A DNA stretch of 64,000 bases from Deltaproteobacteria bacterium (GTDB taxonomy: Bacteria; JAGRBM01; JAHCIT01): NCBI GenBank assembly GCA_026129095.1, contig JAHCIT010000003.1, positions 186,001 through 250,000 on the forward strand, read 5' to 3'. Positions within the stretch are counted from its first letter, which is position 1, and each line of letters starts with the position of its first letter. The notes below the pieces were generated by a model. The model was not told the origin of the DNA. It searched no databases and saw only the letters and a list, made by a program, of their open reading frames with translations. Positions 18,370 to 26,838 of this stretch are shown one piece after another. Position numbers and translations under genes: made by a program.

Positions 18370-19210
18370 ATTGCTTGAGCTGACCCCCGTCGCGGGGCGC
18401 AGCGAGATCATCGACGCCCTCCGCCGCCTGCGGTACCTGTATTCCCCCGAATCCGAAGCGACCTACACGCTTTTTTCCGACGACGAACGGCAGCGCACGC
18501 TGATGGAACTGGATCAGGCCGAGTTTCACCTGCTCGACACGGAACGGCGCACTCGGTACGACCGCGAGGTCCTGGGTATCGGCGGCACCCGTCACGAGCT
18601 TCCTGTGCCAGCCCATCTCCAGGCGGCTCCGGCCGCGCTGGAGACATCCCGCCAGCCGATCGGTTTCCGGCCGCCCGCGGCTGAAGCGGCTGCCACGCCT
18701 TTGCCGCGTCCGGCTGTACCTGTGCAGACTGTGGCCAGCATTTCGTCGCTGCCGCCCCCGCCGCGGCCACAGCCGGTGGTTGCGGCTCCAGCACCGGCTG
18801 CGCCTGCAAACCAGCCTGATCCGGTGGCCCGTCCGGTCGCCATGCGTCCGGCTCCGGTAAAGCCGGCTTCCGTCATTCCGCACAACACCGCTCCGGTCCC
18901 GGCAAATGCCCCCGCCAAGAACCGTCCCGATCCGGCAAGCTTTTTCAACGAAGCCAACGACTATACCGGCAAGAACCTGCGCCGGTACCGGGAGGCGACC
19001 GGCTTCAGCATCCGCGAACTGGCTGCCATTACCCGGATATCGCCCCAGCACCTGGAGAACATCGAGGGCGACGAGTTCGGGATGCTCCCGGCGCCGGTTT
19101 ATTTGAAAGGATTTTTGAAGAGCTACTGCCGTGTAGTGGGCCTGAACCCGCAGCCGGTGATTGACGGTTACCTGAACCACGTTCGGATATTTATGGAGTT
19201 ACATAGGTAA
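18341..19210 (+). CDS. J-like N-terminal domain fused to a RodZ-like HTH domain
   Basis: The 289-residue protein starts at GTG inside the MinD-like gene. Residues 6-80 form a DnaJ-like helical module (NLYELLEL and RRTRYDREV at its edges), but the HPD tripeptide is replaced by YSPES, so Hsp70 stimulation is unlikely. Residues 85-200 are a Pro/Ala-rich linker. Residues about 208-275 form a RodZ/HTH_25-like helix-turn-helix (LRRYREATGFSIRELA, YLKGFLKSYCRVVG). There is no membrane segment after the HTH, unlike RodZ. The overlap with the ATPase gene suggests it is an adaptor or regulator for that ATPase. The function is not known. Confidence 0.8.
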   Translation: MSNGLPNLYELLELTPVAGRSEIIDALRRLRYLYSPESEATYTLFSDDERQRTLMELDQAEFHLLDTERRTRYDREVLGIGGTRHELPVPAHLQAAPAALETSRQPIGFRPPAAEAAATPLPRPAVPVQTVASISSLPPPPRPQPVVAAPAPAAPANQPDPVARPVAMRPAPVKPASVIPHNTAPVPANAPAKNRPDPASFFNEANDYTGKNLRRYREATGFSIRELAAITRISPQHLENIEGDEFGMLPAPVYLKGFLKSYCRVVGLNPQPVIDGYLNHVRIFMELHR

Positions 19211-19255
19211 AAGTGCATCTGCTTCGCTAGATAGATCTTCGCCGCAACCAGATCA

Positions 19256-19285
19256 TTGACCTTTCCCGAACTTTCGTAATACTAT
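19256..19285 (+). promoter_or_regulatory. sigma70-like promoter upstream of the 86-residue gene
   Basis: TTGACC is followed after 18 bases by TACTAT, about 50 bases upstream of the GTG at 19334. It could drive the small gene, rluD and pgeF. Confidence 0.45.
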
Positions 19286-19333
19286 CACCACGTTAGAAAC
19301 TTCCGTCCCCGGAAAGTTCAGGTACCTAAAACC

Positions 19334-19594
19334 GTGGCCCTCATAACGGATCCCCAGGCAGCGCGTCGACTGGCACGAGCGATCGTCTCGGACGTCGAGC
19401 TGTACAACGGCGAAAAGATCAAGACGGCCATCGAGCAGGACAACCTGTTCGATGCCCTCAAGGATGAAATAGAGGAGGGCCGGGCGCTGTTCCACGAGCG
19501 AGTGGACCAGTCGCAGCGCGGCAACCTGTTTGATCTGGCGATTGTGGACGTGCTCCTCAAGCACAGTGCCAAATACAAGTCGAAAATCTGGTGA
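19334..19594 (+). CDS. small conserved-looking hypothetical protein
   Basis: The 86-residue soluble protein starts at GTG. It is mostly helical, with a striking N-terminal block ARRLARAIVSDVELYNGEK and a charged middle. The block RLARxIVSDxxLYN is one I associate with a small family seen in deltaproteobacterial genomes, but I cannot name a function. It lies just before rluD, within the promoter-led group at 19.3-21.5 kb. No signal peptide or membrane segment is present. Confidence 0.65.
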   Translation: MALITDPQAARRLARAIVSDVELYNGEKIKTAIEQDNLFDALKDEIEEGRALFHERVDQSQRGNLFDLAIVDVLLKHSAKYKSKIW

Positions 19595-19702
19595 TTGGCG
19601 GACCTGATGTTCGCAATGGCAAACCCAGCGGCGATGGACGCCGCGACGGCGGTTATCCCGTTCCGCCGCTTCCTGTGCCCTGATCCGGGCGGGGCTGTTG
19701 CC

Positions 19703-20665
19703 ATGTCGTCATCCAGTTATGTCCGGCATTTTGAGGTTCCCGGCGGTTCTGACGGCCTCAGGCTCGACCGCTTCCTGGCGGATTGCGGTGCGGCTGGTTC
19801 CCGCGAGCGCGTCCGCAGTCTCATCAAGAACGGTTCGGTGACGGTGAACGGCGGACTTGTCTACAAGCCCTCTCACCTGCTCCAGCCGGGGGACGTGACG
19901 TCCATCCAGATCATCGAAGACACTCCCGCCGGTTCCGCGCTGAAACCCGTCGAGGCACCGCTCGATATCAGGTTCGAGGATTCCGAACTGCTCGTCGTGA
20001 ACAAACCGCGGGGGCTTGCCGTGCATCCCGGCGCAGGCACAAAATCTCCGACCCTGGTCCAGATGGTGCTTGCCCATACGGAGCTGTCGCCGGTCGGTGC
20101 GCCCTCGCGCCCGGGTGTGGTTCACCGCATCGACAAGGACACTTCCGGCCTGCTGGTGTTCGCAAAAACCGAACGGGCGCATCATTTTTTCGCATCCCGG
20201 TTTGCCGAACATGCTATTGACCGTATTTACGACGGCGTCGTCTGGGGAGCCGTCGGGCAGGCGAGGGGGACAATCGAAAGCTCTCTGGGACGGCACCCTG
20301 CACACCGGACGCGGTTTGCGTCGGTCAGGCAGGGGGGGCGCCGGGCTGTTACCCACTGGAAGCGGGTGGCTGTCCGGGGGCCGGTGAGCCATCTGCGGTT
20401 CAAGCTGGAAACCGGCCGCACGCACCAGATACGGGTTCATGCGGCCGAATTGGGACATCCGCTCGTTGGAGACCCGGTATATGGCTGGAAACGGCTTCCG
20501 GAAGGGCTTTCCGGACAGTTCCAGCGGGCTGTCCAGGCACTCCGGGGCCAGGCTCTCCACGCCGGTGTGCTAGGATTTACCCACCCCGTGACGGGCGAGG
20601 GACTGAGGTTCGAGACGCCGATGCCGGAAGACATGTTGGAGGTTCTGCAAAGTGCCGGAATCTGA
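19703..20665 (+). CDS. rluD: 23S rRNA pseudouridine synthase, RluD/RluA family
   Basis: The 320-residue protein starts at the ATG at 19703; an upstream in-frame TTG at 19595 adds 36 residues that do not look like the family. It has an N-terminal S4 domain (RLDRFLADCGAAGSRERVRSLI, VNG) and the RluA-type catalytic domain. HRIDKDTSGLLV holds catalytic Asp144, and LETGRTHQIRVH the RNA-binding motif. These enzymes isomerise uridines in helix 69 of 23S rRNA. S4 plus HRIDKDTSG fits RluD best, though RluC-type specificity cannot be excluded. It overlaps pgeF by 14 bases, an arrangement also seen in other proteobacteria. Confidence 0.9.
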   Translation: MSSSSYVRHFEVPGGSDGLRLDRFLADCGAAGSRERVRSLIKNGSVTVNGGLVYKPSHLLQPGDVTSIQIIEDTPAGSALKPVEAPLDIRFEDSELLVVNKPRGLAVHPGAGTKSPTLVQMVLAHTELSPVGAPSRPGVVHRIDKDTSGLLVFAKTERAHHFFASRFAEHAIDRIYDGVVWGAVGQARGTIESSLGRHPAHRTRFASVRQGGRRAVTHWKRVAVRGPVSHLRFKLETGRTHQIRVHAAELGHPLVGDPVYGWKRLPEGLSGQFQRAVQALRGQALHAGVLGFTHPVTGEGLRFETPMPEDMLEVLQSAGI

Positions 20666-21476
20666 TCTCACGCGGATCGGTTCATACCGGGTGATCACGG
20701 CTCCCGTTATGGGCCAGGTCAAGGGGCTTGTTCATGGCTTCGGAACCAGGAAACAGGCCGGGACGAAAAGCCGGTCCGTGGCGAACTTTGCCGCTCCGTT
20801 CACGGCGAGCGGCGCCTTCGACACCAAGTCCGCCGTCGCCGATCTGGGCAAGGAACTCGGGTTCGCGGCGAAGAACATCCTTTTCCCAAAACAGGTTCAC
20901 GGGAACCGGGTACTGGTGTTCGATTCGGCGCCACCGGACCCGGAAGAGGTCCGGCAGACAGAGGCCGACGCGATCATCACCAACGTGCCGGGACTGCTCA
21001 TCGGTGTGATGACTGCCGACTGCCTGCCGATACTCATCCATGACCCGAACCGGAAAGTCGTCGCGGCCATTCATGCCGGCTGGCGGGGCACCCTGAATCA
21101 GGTGGCCCGCCGTACGCTTGAGATACTGGTCAAGGATTTCCGCTGCGAGCCGGGCGATCTGGCGGTTGCCCTGGGACCGTCCATCTCCGGGCAGTCGTTC
21201 GAGGTGGACGAGTCGCTGCTGAACCAGTTCCGGCAGACGTTTGAATACTGGAGCCGCTACGCCCGGCCGCAACGGCAGGCCAAGTGGCTGATCGATTTCC
21301 GCATGATTAACGCCCATATGCTTGCGCTGATGGGGCTGGAAGAACGGAACTTCTGGATTTCCACCCACTGTACCTACCTGGAAAAGGACCTGTTCCACAG
21401 CTACCGGCGGGACGGAGAGCAGGCGGGGCGGATGTTCAATTTTATCGGTTTGAAGGCCCAGAAAGGGCGCTCTTGA
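20652..21476 (+). CDS. pgeF: purine nucleoside phosphorylase PgeF / YfiH family (multicopper-type laccase fold)
   Basis: The 274-residue protein begins at GTG inside rluD. It contains VHGFGTRK near the start, KQVHGNRV, TADCLPIL and the family block HAGWRGT, with zinc- or copper-ligating His and Cys residues. The C-terminus STHCTYLEKDLFHSYRRDG provides another conserved pair. Members were once called polyphenol oxidases; some act as purine nucleoside phosphorylases or proofread peptidoglycan precursors. They are cytosolic. The rluD-pgeF pairing is a recurrent genomic neighbourhood. The precise substrate cannot be read from the sequence. Confidence 0.88.
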   Translation: MPESDLTRIGSYRVITAPVMGQVKGLVHGFGTRKQAGTKSRSVANFAAPFTASGAFDTKSAVADLGKELGFAAKNILFPKQVHGNRVLVFDSAPPDPEEVRQTEADAIITNVPGLLIGVMTADCLPILIHDPNRKVVAAIHAGWRGTLNQVARRTLEILVKDFRCEPGDLAVALGPSISGQSFEVDESLLNQFRQTFEYWSRYARPQRQAKWLIDFRMINAHMLALMGLEERNFWISTHCTYLEKDLFHSYRRDGEQAGRMFNFIGLKAQKGRS

Positions 21477-21501
21477 CACGGGGCGCCGTAATTTGTAGAT
21501 A
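21473..21501 (+). promoter_or_regulatory. promoter for the rho transcript
   Basis: A consensus TTGACA overlaps the last codons of pgeF and is followed after exactly 17 bases by TAGATA. The expected transcript start near 21508 leaves a leader of about 300 nt before rho. Confidence 0.6.
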
Positions 21502-21808
21502 TTAGCCCAATAGAGGGCGGACCCCATCCGGGACTTCATGGGGTGTTTGCCGCCACGGCCCATTAACCAATTCCATCACAATCCGGACTTTATCACGAGT
21601 AAGCGTCCGGCCCCGCCTCTCAATTAAATACCAAACCAACTCCACAGCCATATCCATCGACCAAGATCAACCAGAACACCAAGCACAACCATTTACCGCC
21701 GGACCCGGTCCGGAGTGCGGACAGGAAGCTGGAAAGCCAGCCTGCCCAGCGCCAGCCGGACGGCACGGACTCACCACCAAAAATGACGACTGAAGGACAG
21801 AGAAGGAA
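21502..21808 (+). promoter_or_regulatory. long rho leader with hairpin and C-rich, G-poor segment
   Basis: No gene is seen in this 307-base stretch. Near its start a two-part hairpin forms at 21516-21554 (GGCGG/CCGCC and ACCCCAT/ATGGGGT). From 21617 to 21695 the RNA-like strand is unusually C-rich and G-poor (28 C and 5 G in 79 bases by my count), as expected of a Rho utilisation site. Rho is known to limit its own transcription by attenuation in its leader in E. coli. The element here is inferred from composition and position. Confidence 0.5.
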
Positions 21809-23257
21809 ATGAACGACGATCGCAGGCCATCCAGGGGAAACCAGCGCGGAGGACACAGCCGGGGACGCAGGCCATCGGGGGATATGCCCGATAACCTTGG
21901 CAACAAGGGGGGCGAAGGAGTCCTGAGCTCACGCCGGCGGGATGCCCCGATTGCTCCACCGGCACCGGATGATCCGGAGATTGCCAGCCCCGAGGAGCGC
22001 AAGAATGTCCTCGATCTGCGCGAGATCAAGTCCAAGAAGCCGCTCGAACTGAACGAGGTTGCCAAGAAACTCGGGGTCGAGGGGTATGCCGGCCTCCGCA
22101 AGCAGGAACTGATCTTCCAGATCCTGCAGAAGCAGGTCGAGCAGGACGGGGTGATCTATTCGGAGGGCGTGCTGGAATGCCTGCCCGACGGCTTCGGGTT
22201 CCTCCGGTCGCCTGATTACAACTACCTGCCGGGGCCCGACGACAACTACGTCTCGCCGTCCCAGATACGCAAGTTCAACCTGCGGACTGGCGACACGATC
22301 ACCGGGCAGATCCGGCCTCCCAAGGATAACGAGCGGTATTTCGCGCTCCTCAAGATCGAAACCGTCAATTTCGATCCGCCCGACAAGGCCTTCGACAAGG
22401 TCCTGTTCGACAACCTGACGCCGCTCTATGCGACGCAGCAGCTCAAGATGGAAACCGGCCCGACCGACATGTCGGGGCGGCTCCTCGACCTCCTGGTTCC
22501 GGTCGGGAAGGGCCAGCGCGGCCTGATCGTCGCGCCGCCCCGGACCGGCAAGACAATGCTGCTCCAGGCCATCGCCAATGCCATTACCAAGAACCACCCG
22601 GAGTGTGTCCTGATCGTGCTGCTGATTGACGAGCGGCCCGAGGAAGTGACCGACATGCAGCGTTCGGTGGCCGGCGAGGTCGTCAGTTCGACCTTCGACG
22701 AACCCGCCCAGCGGCACGTCCAGGTGGCCGAAATGGTCATCGAGAAGGCCAAGCGGCTGGTGGAGCACGGCCGGGACGTGGTGATCCTGCTCGACTCGAT
22801 CACCCGGCTGGCGCGGGCCTACAACACCGTGGTTCCGCCGTCAGGGAAGATCCTCTCCGGCGGTGTCGATTCCAACGCGCTTCACAAGCCCAAACGGTTC
22901 TTCGGAGCGGCCCGGAACATCGAGGAAGGCGGCTCGCTGACCATTATCGCAACGGCGCTGATCGATACCGGCTCCCGGATGGATGAAGTGATCTTCGAGG
23001 AGTTCAAGGGAACGGGCAACATGGAAGTGGTACTCGACCGCAAGCTGGCCGAAAAGCGCATCTTCCCGGCCATCGACCTGAACAAGTCGGGAACCCGGAA
23101 GGAGGAACTGATCCTCCGGCCGGACCTCATCCAGAAGATCTGGATGCTTCGCAAGGTGCTCGCGCCGCTCAATCCGGTCGACGCCATGGAGTTCCTCGTC
23201 GAAAAGCTGGATGGGACCAAGGATAACGACCATTTCATCCAGTCGATGAACCGGTAA
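21809..23257 (+). CDS. rho: transcription termination factor Rho
   Basis: The 482-residue hexameric helicase ends transcription of C-rich, unstructured RNAs. It has a 60-residue basic, Gly/Arg-rich N-terminal extension absent from the E. coli protein. The Rho N-terminal domain ([22 protein letters not shown]) and cold-shock-like RNA-binding domain ([20 protein letters not shown]) follow. Then come the ATPase core with Walker A PPRTGKT (Lys248), Walker [16 protein letters not shown] and the Q/R-loop segments. The ATG follows AAGGAA. The N-terminal extension may add RNA contacts or promote condensation, as described for some other Rho proteins with inserts. It is led by the long leader described separately. 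Confidence 0.96.
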   Translation: MNDDRRPSRGNQRGGHSRGRRPSGDMPDNLGNKGGEGVLSSRRRDAPIAPPAPDDPEIASPEERKNVLDLREIKSKKPLELNEVAKKLGVEGYAGLRKQELIFQILQKQVEQDGVIYSEGVLECLPDGFGFLRSPDYNYLPGPDDNYVSPSQIRKFNLRTGDTITGQIRPPKDNERYFALLKIETVNFDPPDKAFDKVLFDNLTPLYATQQLKMETGPTDMSGRLLDLLVPVGKGQRGLIVAPPRTGKTMLLQAIANAITKNHPECVLIVLLIDERPEEVTDMQRSVAGEVVSSTFDEPAQRHVQVAEMVIEKAKRLVEHGRDVVILLDSITRLARAYNTVVPPSGKILSGGVDSNALHKPKRFFGAARNIEEGGSLTIIATALIDTGSRMDEVIFEEFKGTGNMEVVLDRKLAEKRIFPAIDLNKSGTRKEELILRPDLIQKIWMLRKVLAPLNPVDAMEFLVEKLDGTKDNDHFIQSMNR

Positions 23258-23275
23258 TATTATTTGACATAATAT
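23257..23275. repeat. AT-only inverted repeat just after rho
   Basis: ATATTAT and ATAATAT pair around five bases, starting at the last base of the rho stop codon in an otherwise GC-rich region. No T-run follows, so it is a poor terminator; it may be a protein-binding site or a weak mRNA end. The gap up to the convergent glycosyltransferase gene is only 58 bases. Confidence 0.4.
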
Positions 23276-23315
23276 AAATAGGTCGTAATTTATATGCCAG
23301 CTAGAATGCAGGCCC

Positions 23316-24662
23316 TTACGGCCGTTTTGAGCTGATTTCGTCCAGTATCCCGGCAAACCGCCGGGTCAGATCAACCCGCGAAAACCGGGCGTGAATATCC
23401 ATCACCACCGAGGCCGGCTGGCGGGTTCCTCCCGTCCGGAAGGCGGCATGGAGTTCGTCCAGCGCCTCATCCACCGCCCGGTCCACGTCCGCGTTCCCCG
23501 GCTCGCCGATAACGAACTTGGTCATCCCGAGTTCGCGCAGAAGATCCGTCGTTGCTCCGTCCCGGCCTACGTAAAATACAGGCCGTCCGGCCGCCAGGTA
23601 TTCAAACAGCTTCCCCGGATAGACGGACCGGGAAACATCCCGGCTCATCATGGGGAGCAGCAAGGCCGCCGATGTCCGCATCTTGCGCACAGTCTCCGCA
23701 TGCGGGAGGTAGCCAAGATCGCGGAACATCGCTTCGACCCCGGCTGCCTTTGCGGCCGCCGCCAGTGCCGGTCCTTCGCTCCCGGCGTATTCAATCCGGA
23801 CCTTCTCGTCCGGGTGGCGCTTATGGAAGCGGTCGAGGGCGGGAAACAGCCGTTCCAGCCGCTGTCCGCCCAGCGTCGTGCCTCCATAAAACAGCACGAA
23901 ATCCTTCTCCACTTCGACGGTGCCCGTGAATCCCTCCGGATCGAAACCATTGGTGACCGTATGGGTCTTGCGGGCATCCACTTTTCGACGCGAAACGTAG
24001 TCCTGCTGCGTCTGCGGATTGGTAAAGACAAGGGCATCCGCCCGGTCCAGGACTCCACGTTCCAGGCGTTCCTCGATCCTGTATTGCCAGCCATTCCCAT
24101 GCGGATTGCACGGCATCAGCGTCCAGCCGTCCCTGAAATCGGCCAGCCAGGGCAGCCCGGTTTCCAGTGCGAGCCGCCGGGCGATGAGGTGCGCCGTCCA
24201 GGGCGGACCGCTGGAAACGATCGCGTTGAACCGGCTGCGGGCGAGCATCCCCCGGCCCCGCTTCACGGCGAACGGATACCATCCGATGAATTCGTCCGGC
24301 GTCTGCCAGAGCGCCCTGACGCGCGATACGATCCGGTCCCGGAGGGTCTGCGGAGCGGCCCCGTAGCCATCTGAAGGCAGCGTGGCCACGGTTCCCGGCA
24401 GTCTCCTGCGCCCGAACAGTTTTTCCTTGATTCCGGCGGCCGTGATGTACCGGGTCCGTTCGACCGTCACATCCGGCGGGATCCGCGACAGTCCGCTGTC
24501 ATCGGCACTGGTCCACCGGCCTCCGTCCACGGTCAGAACGGCGGGTTTCCATCCGAAGCGCGGCAACAGACGCGTCGTCTGGAGCACCCTCTGGACGCCG
24601 CCACCGCCCAGCGGCGGGTAGAAATAGGAAATGAAAAGGAGGTTTTTCGCTGCTGCGCTCAA
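23316..24662 (-). CDS. glycosyltransferase, GT4-like family
   Basis: The protein is 448 residues from a TTG at 24662 that overlaps the stop of the upstream gene (TTGA). It starts NLLFISYFYPPLGGGGVQR, the Gly-rich loop of GT-B glycosyltransferases. It has a second Rossmann half with FVLFYGGTTLGGQRLERL and a donor-binding end VYPGKLFEYLAAGRPVFYVG, close to the EX7E region of GT4 enzymes. Such enzymes transfer a nucleotide-activated sugar to a glycan or lipid, at the cytosolic side of the inner membrane. The longer frame upstream of 24662 would overlap the small membrane gene out of frame. The substrate is unknown. Confidence 0.82.
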   Translation of the reverse strand: MSAAAKNLLFISYFYPPLGGGGVQRVLQTTRLLPRFGWKPAVLTVDGGRWTSADDSGLSRIPPDVTVERTRYITAAGIKEKLFGRRRLPGTVATLPSDGYGAAPQTLRDRIVSRVRALWQTPDEFIGWYPFAVKRGRGMLARSRFNAIVSSGPPWTAHLIARRLALETGLPWLADFRDGWTLMPCNPHGNGWQYRIEERLERGVLDRADALVFTNPQTQQDYVSRRKVDARKTHTVTNGFDPEGFTGTVEVEKDFVLFYGGTTLGGQRLERLFPALDRFHKRHPDEKVRIEYAGSEGPALAAAAKAAGVEAMFRDLGYLPHAETVRKMRTSAALLLPMMSRDVSRSVYPGKLFEYLAAGRPVFYVGRDGATTDLLRELGMTKFVIGEPGNADVDRAVDEALDELHAAFRTGGTRQPASVVMDIHARFSRVDLTRRFAGILDEISSKRP

Positions 24663-25057
24663 CTTTTCTTGGTGTTCGCGGCAATCTCTTTCAGATGCTT
24701 GATCGTCAGCATCCAGGCTTCCAGGAACTCGACGGCGATCCCGCCGAGCCACACGTTCACAAACGCCGTCACGGCCCCCAGTAGCACCATGCCAACCCGG
24801 AACTCAATCCCGACGCCCTTGGCGGCAATGACAGCCAGCACTATTCCACCGGCGAATGTGATGATTCCCACCAGCGCGACGAGGACAATGCCGATCTCCC
24901 AGATGTAGTTCAGCATGGGCAGTTCGATTTCTTCGTCGCCATCCTGCTTGTGGAAGCCACGCTCCCCGATCCGCTTCAGGATCTGGATTGCCTCCTTGTA
25001 GACATCGAACGGAACGACAAAGAAGTTCATCAGCAAACGGAAGAATCCGACAATCAT
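24659..25057 (-). CDS. small integral membrane protein of unknown function
   Basis: The 132-residue protein is read from the ATG at 25057, with GGAGGGG about seven bases upstream. It has an amphipathic N-terminus (FFRLLMNFFVVPFDVYKEAI), a charged acidic loop (QDGDEEIELP) and two or three hydrophobic helices (IGIVLVALVGIITFAGGIVLAVIAA and a second near the C-terminus). Its stop overlaps the glycosyltransferase start, so the two are translationally linked. It may anchor or partner the transferase, but no family was recognised. Confidence 0.65.
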   Translation of the reverse strand: MIVGFFRLLMNFFVVPFDVYKEAIQILKRIGERGFHKQDGDEEIELPMLNYIWEIGIVLVALVGIITFAGGIVLAVIAAKGVGIEFRVGMVLLGAVTAFVNVWLGGIAVEFLEAWMLTIKHLKEIAANTKKS

Positions 25058-25175
25058 GGGCTGGCCCCTCCAGGCGGCGTATGACCCTAGGGTAACAGAT
25101 ACCGACAGGGGCACAAACAGGAGATTCGTCATAAAGCGGAAAAGAAGGTGCGCCCCTGCCCGCCGGGGCTACTGG

Positions 25176-26789
25176 CTAGGGGTAGAGGATCGTCGGCCGG
25201 CCAAATGCCTCGTCGTTCCGGTCCGGGTAGTCGAGCGTGGAATGCAGGCCGCGGGACTCCTTGCGGGCCCGTGCGCTCTGGATGATCAGCATGGCCACCC
25301 GGGACAGGTTGCGGAGTTCCAGCAGGTCGGGCGTCACCTTGAAGTCCCAGTAGAAGCCGTTGATCTCCCCGATCAGGTTGTCGGCCCGTCGGCGCGCGCG
25401 TTCCAGACGCCGGTTCGTCCGGACAATACCCACATAGTCCCACATGAACCGCCGGACTTCGTTCCAGTTATGCGTCACGACGACCAGTTCGTCCGGTTCC
25501 GTGGCCCGGCCTGGATCCCAGGGTGGAATCGTTCGCTCCGGAAGCTGAAAGTCCGAACCCGGCCCGTAGGTTAAGGCCGCATGCTCGGATGCCCAGTGTG
25601 CGAAAACCGCGCATTCCAGCAGTGAATTGCTGGCCAGCCGGTTGGCTCCGTGCAGTCCCGTGTAGGCGGCCTCGCCGATTGCATAGAGCCCCGCCACGTC
25701 AGTTTCGCCGGTCATGCCGGTCATGATTCCGCCGCAGGTGTAATGCGCGGCCGGAACGACCGGTACAGGGGCCACGGCCATGTCGATGCCATAGAGCAGG
25801 CACCGCTCGTAGATGTTGGGAAATCGTTCCTTGAGCCACTCCGCGGACTTGTGGGTGATGTCGAGATAAACGCAGTCATCGCCCGTGCGTTTCATCTCCC
25901 GGTCAATCGCCTGGCTCACCACGTCGCGGGGCGCGAGATCTTTCATGGGATGATAACGCTCCATGAACGGCGTCCCGTCCGCAAGCCGCAGGATGGCGCC
26001 CTCGCCGCGCAACGCCTCGCTCACGAGGAAGCTCTTGGCCTTGGGGTGATACAGGCAGGTCGGGTGGAACTGCATGAACTCCATGTTCGCCACGCGGCAC
26101 CCGGCGCGCCAGGCCATGGCGATGCCGTCACCGGTGGCCGTGTCAGGGTTCGACGTATAGACATACACCTTCCCCGCGCCGCCGGTTCCAATCGCCGTCG
26201 TGCGGGAAAGGAACGTATCTACCTCTCCCGTGGCATCGTTCAGGACATAGGAGCCGTAGCAGATGCTCCGGCTTCCCGATCGCCGCCCCTGACGGCGGTC
26301 CAGCCGCTGGCTGGTGATGAGATCGACACCAAAATGGTTCTCGAAAATCCGGATGTTGGGATTTTCCTTCAGCCGGGCCATGAGGGCCATCTGGATGGCA
26401 TGGCCGGTCATGTCGGTCGCGTGGAGCACCCGGCGGCGGGAGTGCCCGCCCTCCCGGCCGAGGTCGAACTCGTCGCGGTCGCTGCGGCTGAACTGGACGC
26501 CCCAATCGATCAGTTCCTGCACCCGTGCCGGCCCGGCACACACTACCCTCTCCACGACTTTCGGATCGGAAAGCCCTGCCCCGGCAGCCAGCGTGTCGGC
26601 AATGTGGCTCTCGAAGGAGTCGGTTTCCGACCACACACTGGCGATGCCCCCCTGGGCCCAGTCGGTTGCGGCCTGGTCCAGGGTGCGTTTGGTAACGAGG
26701 TGAACGGTCCCGGTGCGTGCCGCCTTGAGGGCGAACACCATGCCTGCCAGTCCGCTCCCCAGCACCAGATAGTCGGAACGGTATTCCAA
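25176..26789 (-). CDS. nadB: L-aspartate oxidase
   Basis: The protein is 537 residues from a TTG at 26789 with AGGAG upstream. It oxidises aspartate to iminoaspartate, the first step of de novo NAD synthesis. It has the FAD-binding VLGSGLAGM near residues 9-17, the long GGIASVW segment, HSRRRVLHATDMTGHAI and an HFTC-like PAAHYTCGGI block around the active site. ARRRADNLIGEINGFYWDF lies near the C-terminal helical domain. Fumarate reductase paralogues would differ at the C-terminus. No nadA or nadC is adjacent. It follows the iron alcohol dehydrogenase gene by 49 bases. Confidence 0.92.
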   Translation of the reverse strand: MEYRSDYLVLGSGLAGMVFALKAARTGTVHLVTKRTLDQAATDWAQGGIASVWSETDSFESHIADTLAAGAGLSDPKVVERVVCAGPARVQELIDWGVQFSRSDRDEFDLGREGGHSRRRVLHATDMTGHAIQMALMARLKENPNIRIFENHFGVDLITSQRLDRRQGRRSGSRSICYGSYVLNDATGEVDTFLSRTTAIGTGGAGKVYVYTSNPDTATGDGIAMAWRAGCRVANMEFMQFHPTCLYHPKAKSFLVSEALRGEGAILRLADGTPFMERYHPMKDLAPRDVVSQAIDREMKRTGDDCVYLDITHKSAEWLKERFPNIYERCLLYGIDMAVAPVPVVPAAHYTCGGIMTGMTGETDVAGLYAIGEAAYTGLHGANRLASNSLLECAVFAHWASEHAALTYGPGSDFQLPERTIPPWDPGRATEPDELVVVTHNWNEVRRFMWDYVGIVRTNRRLERARRRADNLIGEINGFYWDFKVTPDLLELRNLSRVAMLIIQSARARKESRGLHSTLDYPDRNDEAFGRPTILYP

Positions 26790-26838
26790 GCTGGGACTCC
26801 TGGGCCGGTGGCGGGGTGTCGTCTCCCGGCGGGAAGCG

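Noticed and set aside
23257-23275. Intrinsic terminator of rho
   Set aside because: The hairpin is made of AT pairs only and no T-run follows.
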